64,000 nt of DNA, taken from Allolobophora icterica (Eukaryota; Annelida; Clitellata; Crassiclitellata; Lumbricidae). The DNA is taken from positions 2,338,850-2,402,849 of the forward strand of contig OY744605.1 in assembly GCA_963556255.1 (NCBI GenBank), written 5' to 3'. A program made the position numbers and the translations under genes. A model generated the notes under the pieces. It saw nothing but the letters and a program-made list of their open reading frames with translations, was not told where the DNA came from and ran no database searches. Shown here piece by piece: positions 57,860 through 64,000 of the stretch. The number at the start of each line of letters is the position of its first letter. Within the stretch, counting starts at the first letter, position 1.

Positions 57860-58960
57860 AATTGTAATTGTAATTACTAATTACTAGTTAGTAACTTGTA
57901 ATGTGCCGGTGTCTAATGCAGAAGGCATGAGCTGATGGCGCACCAAAACCAAGCAGTAATCGGGTCAATATCAAGAAGATCAGTCCGTAAGACAGAGAGG
58001 CAGCTTATGGTGGATAAGCAATTTGGAAGAGGTGAGTTTTCACTTGAGAACAAAATGGCACTGCGACTGAACAGAGCAGGCACACAAGGGAGAGAGTTTC
58101 AAGAAGTAGCCCCAATTTTAAACAAATTCTTTGTTGAACAGGAAGCCAAGCAAAGATTTGTGACCTGCTCTGGCAAAAGGAGGCAGAAGTCGCCAATGAT
58201 AAAACAAGAGAAATTAGCCAAAACACCAATCAGGTGTAAATTTTCCAAATATCGTTTTTTTGCGTATATCAATAAATAAGATGTTATATTATATGAAAAA
58301 AATTGATTTAATAAAATTTCACCTATTTCATGACAAATTTAATAAATTTTTGTGATTGATAAAAATTATCAGAGAATTTAAAATTTTTGGGGGATCAGTT
58401 TCATGGCCTTCAATCTGTTAGGAATACCATGTGCAATACCTAATTGGAAAGACAGTGATAATACCTAATTCAGCGTGCTAAAAAAACCTCATTTGGTAGG
58501 TTTCCCATAGTGATTTCCATAAGTTTAAGGTAAAAAAACACTGAAATTTTGCAATTTATGTTGAGTTTGTATTAAGATAAGAAACTTTGCATGCGTTTTT
58601 CTCGAAATTGTGCTTCCGAGTAGCAAAATGATTCTAAAATTCATATCTCTGGAACCAATAAAGATAGAATAATAATTTTTTCGACATTTTAAACAGAAAT
58701 GATTGTTCATCATTTTAAGCCCAAAATATACAAAACTAAATTTTTGGACAACAGCCTCCTTTTGCCAGAGCAAGTCACATTTAAGCACAGGGGTTATATA
58801 TTCATATTTGGATATATTGGATATGGCTCTAGCCAAAGAGTTCTGAACTCTGTGCAACTTCAGCATATTTGAGTTGTATTTGACTTGCTGATACCAGTAA
58901 AAAGCGAATTACAGTGATCAAGGCAACTGGAAACCAATGTTTTTGTCAGAGATACAATTT
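57860..58960 (-). mobile_element. CR1-like LINE 3' fragment inside the MULE, opposite strand
   Basis: The minus strand has KLHRVQNSLARAISNISKYE and ITPVLK (58866-58780). It ends with the ATSWNSLP...RTDLLDID tail and the 3' UTR at 57860-58010, the same family as the plus-strand piece at 56566. Confidence 0.7.
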
Positions 58961-60819
58961 ACATGGCCAGTGAGAGACACGGTGAATTGAAAACAATGTC
59001 TAGATTATTCACTGTCTTTTGTACCTGTAGGTGTTGGAGGAGAAGCTGGAGTCCTACAGAGAGCTCGGACATCGTGTTGCATTGCACAAAGATCCTCTGG
59101 CTGTTGTCATCGTGACGCCAATCATGCAACGTGCCAACGCACTTCGAGAAGCGTCACAAATCGCATTTTTTGACTCGACGGCCAGTTGTGACTGCGAAAA
59201 TCATTCTCTGACATTTATCTTGGCGCCATGTGCTGCTGTAGCTGTTCCACTTGGCATCCTAATTACTACCAGCCAGTCAACTGCTGACTACAAGTTTTAT
59301 GTTGAAGCAGTAGGTTAACTTGTGAATTTTGTGCTTGGCATGAATTTAGGCTAACAGCGTAGAACTGTGTTTGAACAGGATAGTTTTCAATGGATCATGA
59401 GATAAAGGCTTGACAGGGAACAGGACAGCCTATTGTAGAATGATGGGTTGACTGTTATAAAACTCAATGTGATAAAACTTAATGGAATACTCTTGAGCTT
59501 ATGCTTCTGTACGATTCTTCAGATTCAGGCAAATTGTCGCTGAATAAATTGTTGTCTTACTGAGTGATTATATTTCCGTGTGTTCCGTGTTTTGGTCTGC
59601 CCTGTGGTTGCTGGTTTAGTTGCGTATCACACGACTTGTTATGAAATTGAGGGGATCGAAATGCAGTATGTTGCAATTGATAAAAGCACGAGAAAAGATT
59701 TATTTATTTATTTGACATCTTGTTGTGTCGAGTGTCCAAGTTGAACCTTGCCTGAGAGGATCTGCATGTAAGGATTTGGAATAAGTCACATGATTGCATA
59801 GCACAATCAGTCGACACTCGTGCTTAGCACCGTCAATTCACGCCGTGTTAGGTGGTGGTGCTGTTCAAATTTAATTAAAAGAAATAAATTAATGGGGGTC
59901 ACAGTTGTATCACTTTGATGTTGTCTTAGAGGTTGTCCCGTGTTTGAGACATTCGTCAGTGAACAGCACTAATTTTGTTATAGCTGCCGATTAAATATCT
60001 CCTTTTGGATGTATGTAAACTTGGCATGCTTTGTACCGCTTGTTTTTTCAAATTGTTGCCAGTAACTGCAGGACTTTTCAAGATTCTGACTCGGATGGCA
60101 ACTGTAAAAGTTGCCTAAGTTTGATCAATAAAATGATGTGAAACAGATTCGTTTGACAGTGTTTGCAGATGTGTTTTTTGAGTAGAGGACTGTAGTGACC
60201 CGATGATACTTTATTGAACAGTGGTCTCTTAATGATTACCAACAAGTAAACTGAAGGCCTGAATTGTTCCACTAACAGAGTTGCCCAGTTCCAATGCATG
60301 AACTTAAACATCCCATTTGCACTATAATGACAGTGCCTTTGTTAGGTCGCTAACAAATGTGCAGATACAAACATGGAATAACTTATTTATGTAGCACCTT
60401 TTTTGGCCTCAGTTACACTGCATTATACGGTAGTCTTTCAGAGGTGGTCAAAAAACATTGTTGCTTTCTAACATTGTTTTGGCGATTCATTGTGTTTTTA
60501 AAATGCTTAAACATCTAAGAAGCAAAGGTTAGAGAACCAAGTAAAGGTGCCATATACCATGTGGAACGTAGGGAGGTGCTATATTTCCTTTTCATAGTGC
60601 ATCGGAAGTAACAACATCTCGTTCTCCACACGTGTATTAAAATACCTGAGCAATTATTAGCAGAGATAACCCATCCACATAATAATAATAATAATAATAA
60701 TATTTATTCTTTAATTAAGCGCCTGCAAACGCACTGCGCTGTACATGTACATGTTATGCGATAAATCAGACAGACAGCCTGCAATACACTTCACAAATTG
60801 CAGCTTACAAAGCATGTCC

Positions 60820-60905
60820 GCCTATGGGACTCGATCTCTGTACCTCTCGCACTCTACGCCAGATGTTATCCAATGCGCTATCGGGCCCCCCTCCCCCGAT
60901 GCTAG
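60820..60905 (-). mobile_element. tRNA-like SINE head
   Basis: Minus strand: GGGGGCCCGATAGCGCATTG with an A-box-like TAGCGCATTGGATAACA and a B box AGATCGAGTCCC. The plus-side flank TATTTATTCTTTAATTAAGC plus GCCTGCAAACGCACTGCG resembles the LINE tail at 63590-63640. Confidence 0.55.
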
Positions 60906-61019
60906 TTTAATACGTATTACATAAGACTACTTTTATATAAATGCTACACACATGACTTGTAGACACTACACACATGACTGCTTTGATATGTAAACTTAAG
61001 CGACAAGAGTATCTGCCAA

Positions 61020-61320
61020 CTGATGTATCTGCCAACTGATACTCCTACATTTGACCTGTTGTGGTCTAAGGCTGATGATGCTCTCTTTACTGCAATCCTT
61101 AGGGACCCAGTGCATGTCCTCCATGATTTGCTCCCTCCTATACAATTTTCTGTATACTCTTTGGCCTAAATGACAAGAAAACGCTTACTTACTTATTTAT
61201 TTTATAATTTTTATTTCGATTTATTACTTCTATGTTTTACATTCAATACTTCTAGCTACAGTTCCATTGTGCGTTTGCTAATGGTGTAATAAAGAATATA
61301 CTTACTTACTTACTTACTTC
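61020..61320 (+). mobile_element. LINE 3' end with (TTAC)n tail
   Basis: LFTAILRDPVHVLHDLLPP matches the NPGHVLHELLPP segment of the LINE at 63570-64000. The end reads AATAAAGAATATACTTACTT with repeated TTAC. Confidence 0.75.
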
Positions 61321-61659
61321 ATAAGTCTGGTGAATATGACTTAATTTCAATACTTGACCAACATAAATTATCTTCTGTCAAGCGTGCATTGAATTACATG
61401 GACATATTCTCTGTAGCGTGCATTTCATTTCATGGTATTTGGATAATGTTAGCATCAATTACAAAAATTCAAACCAGCGTGCTAGGGCGCCATTTTGTCT
61501 ACAGTTTCTGCCCATGAGATGTACGACATGCCCTTCTAGTGTTTATCTGTATACCTCAATCCCCCAAACTAGGTCACGCTATTTATAATTCGTATCTCAT
61601 TGGTCGATATAGCCCTGTAGGACGTAGCACTGTATGGTCTACGAATACGCGTTCCGGTG

Positions 61660-62449
61660 TCAGGTCCATTGAATAACTAGTCATTGTAAATTACAATCTT
61701 ACCGTAACTTAAATGAATGAATTTCAACGCAGTTTCAATGTAAATGCAAATATTCATGAATCGCCTCTCGCAGAAAAATCAGTTTATTCTGTTGATTTTA
61801 TGCGTTCCGACTATTTTTGAACCCACGTTGCCGTGGTAACTACCATTGAACTATGCATATAGCTAGAAACGCCACTAGTGCGCGCGAATGTTTATAGGGT
61901 CTACAGCCCTACATTAATCGCTCTCTGTATTTTAGAATAGGACTATACTGGATATCTAATATACTTTTGATTTTATGATTTTCATCTAAGTTCTTTTAAT
62001 TTTCTTCAGAACCCTTGTGCAACTCAATTAACTTAATTAATGAAGTTCATCATTGATTCGTGTTTTTAAATCTGGCATCGAAAATTATAATAATAATAAT
62101 TTTCGTTTAATATCTTCAAACTGACAATTACGCAGTTTGATTACAAATCAGTATGAACGGATGATCACAAGTTATTACAGGAGTCGAATTTAACTGTATA
62201 CGGCAGCCATTCAAGGCGCCCATCACGTCCAACATCTCATTTTAACAACGCGCCATCTCGCGAATGAAAGGCTGAGTGGACCTTGTTATTCAAATGTTAT
62301 TCAATTCGAACGTTTCTTTATTCGAGACTGCTCGAAGTGGTTGGATATAGGCCTATATCACAACGGTAAGCTCTTAAATTACTAAAATTCTACCAGTTTG
62401 GCCATCGGTTTTCCAGTGTACTTCGTACTGTCGTAGTTTTTTGCCTACT
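61660..62449. other. No gene recognised
   Basis: Unique AT-rich DNA to the right of the MULE. No open frame of note. Confidence 0.4.
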
Positions 62450-62702
62450 CCTTACTCTGTCTACTTGCACGAAGCAAGGCCGAAACTACGATCTCTGGGA
62501 AGGCACAATGATGAAATATTGATTGGCATTGATTAAAAAGTGGGGTGCAGTACGACAGTCCAAAAAGTGGGGGTACAGGTACCCCTCGTACCACCACAAA
62601 TTACGCCTATGAGCAGAGGCGTAACTTTGGTCAAGAAAATGGGGGTACCGATGAAATTTTGCATCGTTTTCGCTTCGCGACTGTTATATAATTACGCCTA
62701 CA
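62450..62702. mobile_element. Two GGCGTAA-family element remnants, head to tail
   Basis: The first (about 62450-62612) shares ATCTCTGGGAAGG, AAAAGTGGGGGTAC and ends AAATTACGCCTATG, but its left end is lost. The second (62614-62702) starts CAGAGGCGTAACTTTGG and ends AATTACGCCTACA. Confidence 0.7.
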
Positions 62703-62810
62703 ATGGCGCCGTTGATACACCACGTCTAATAATAGGGCCTAATGATGATGACAATGATTACAATAATCAATCAAATCAATCAATTAAATCAAAATTCGTT
62801 TATTCACACA

Positions 62811-63545
<735 letters not shown>

Positions 63546-63569
63546 CATCACGGTGACCATGATAAGTGA

Positions 63570-64000
63570 GTAAGTAAGTAAGTAAGTAAGTATATTCTTT
63601 ATTTTTACCGGCTGCAAGACGCACTCCGGTGTACATACAACATATAAACAACTGTTATCAAGTCAATATGAATAGAGCATTCTACATATAAAAGCTTTTT
63701 TCATGTTATTATCAGCTATTGGTAAAACTCGGTCATGAGAACGGGGCCGGAGAGAATATGCCAAAAGTTTTTTAGGTGGAAGTAGCTCGTGGAGGACATG
63801 GCCAGGGTTTCCTAGAACCGTCGTAAACAGACGAGTGTCGGCTTTAAGGCACATTAAAATTTGTTCAAAGGTTTGACTGTCACCGGGGAGGTATTTATGA
63901 CGAATCAATCTCTTTATAACAGACTGAAGCTTACCCCTGTCCGTCTGGCTCGCAAAGCCCCACCATGCAGGAGATGCATACAGCAAGCGAGCCACCGTGG
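63570..64000 (-). mobile_element. LINE 3' end, runs off the window
   Basis: On the minus strand: ARLLYASPAWWGFASQTDRG, IKRLIRHKYLPG, ADTRLFTTVLGNPGHVLHEL and LRPRSHDRVLP, the conserved C-terminal region after the reverse transcriptase of many invertebrate non-LTR elements. It ends in a (TTAC)n tail at 63568-63592. Stop at 63663; the 5' part lies beyond 64000. Confidence 0.85.

Larger units (their letters stand above)
56202..59318 (+). pseudogene. MULE transposase, partial and interrupted
   Basis: Three exon-like blocks in phase. Block 1 (56202-56564) starts at ATG, has an in-frame TAG at 56322, then the FAR1/GCM-like zinc-binding region (WLCDFELRTKTKWRV, YRIDYVCQHSS, NSNCSAKL). Block 2 (57489-57794) begins DGLPGVIKLRNVHNHSLKTA after a CAG acceptor; its His pair completes the zinc motif. 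Block 3 (59031-59318) has the MULE catalytic core start (VTPIMQRANALREASQIAFF, DSTASCDCENHS, VPLGILITTSQS) with the first catalytic Asp. The later catalytic residues and the SWIM finger are missing. The copy cannot be active. Confidence 0.8.
56090..61650 (+). mobile_element. MULE-type DNA transposon, 5.56 kb
   Basis: Terminal inverted repeats of about 85 bp (56090-56174 and 61566-61650; three differences) begin GCGTATTCGTAGACCATACA. The 9-bp target duplication GTTCCGGTG is perfect (56081-56089 and 61651-61659), as expected for Mutator-like elements. It carries a broken transposase (56202-59318) and has itself been hit by LINE fragments (56566-57045, 57860-58960, 61020-61320) and a SINE (60820-60905). 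Confidence 0.9.

Overview
The window looks like nuclear DNA of a metazoan with a repeat-rich genome, most likely a marine invertebrate and possibly a deuterostome such as an echinoderm or hemichordate. Reasons: spliced genes with GT-AG introns of hundreds to thousands of bases, animal-specific families (SIX homeobox, Rel/NF-kB), a TTAGGG-type telomeric tract, CR1/L2-like LINE tails, tRNA-derived SINEs, many hAT-type miniature elements, and many copies of a TAGGCCTA-containing word. I cannot name the species from the sequence.

Three gene models can be built exon by exon. (1) A SIX4/5-class homeobox gene lies on the minus strand. Exon 1 (10508-9676) has the whole SIX domain and homeodomain. A phase-compatible last exon at 3008-2498 is inferred. 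(2) A complete Rel/NF-kB gene lies on the plus strand (21650-31336). Eleven coding exons join in phase to 598 residues: a full Rel homology region, a nuclear localisation signal, no ankyrin repeats. (3) A five-exon ankyrin-repeat gene lies on the minus strand (54874-51034, 263 residues) with one GC-AG intron. A 287-codon open frame at 40942-40079 (minus) may be a further gene that I do not recognise. The genes show no sign of working together, apart from Rel and ankyrin proteins often being partners in general; the ankyrin gene is not recognisably an IkB.

The rest is mostly mobile DNA. From left to right: 1-11 kb is the SIX locus, with LINE and SINE fragments, nested hAT elements and microsatellites in its presumed intron. 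11-21 kb has no gene and holds a 66-bp perfect palindrome, a telomeric tract, paired hAT miniature elements, a foldback family and a hAT transposase relic. 21-32 kb is Rel. 32-51 kb holds hAT elements, a dead LINE, a hAT element with a transposase remnant and very long microsatellites. 51-55 kb is the ankyrin gene. 56-61.7 kb is a MULE-type DNA transposon with about 85-bp terminal inverted repeats and a perfect 9-bp target duplication. 62-64 kb ends in a very long GAT repeat and a LINE 3' end.

The least expected pattern is that tandem repeats start exactly at exon/intron boundaries. In Rel intron 2 and in the second ankyrin intron the repeat unit contains the 5' splice site itself, so the intron holds a row of decayed or intact splice-donor copies; Rel intron 3 carries one such duplicate. 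In the ankyrin gene the unit is 18 bp, and the first two extra donors are in frame.
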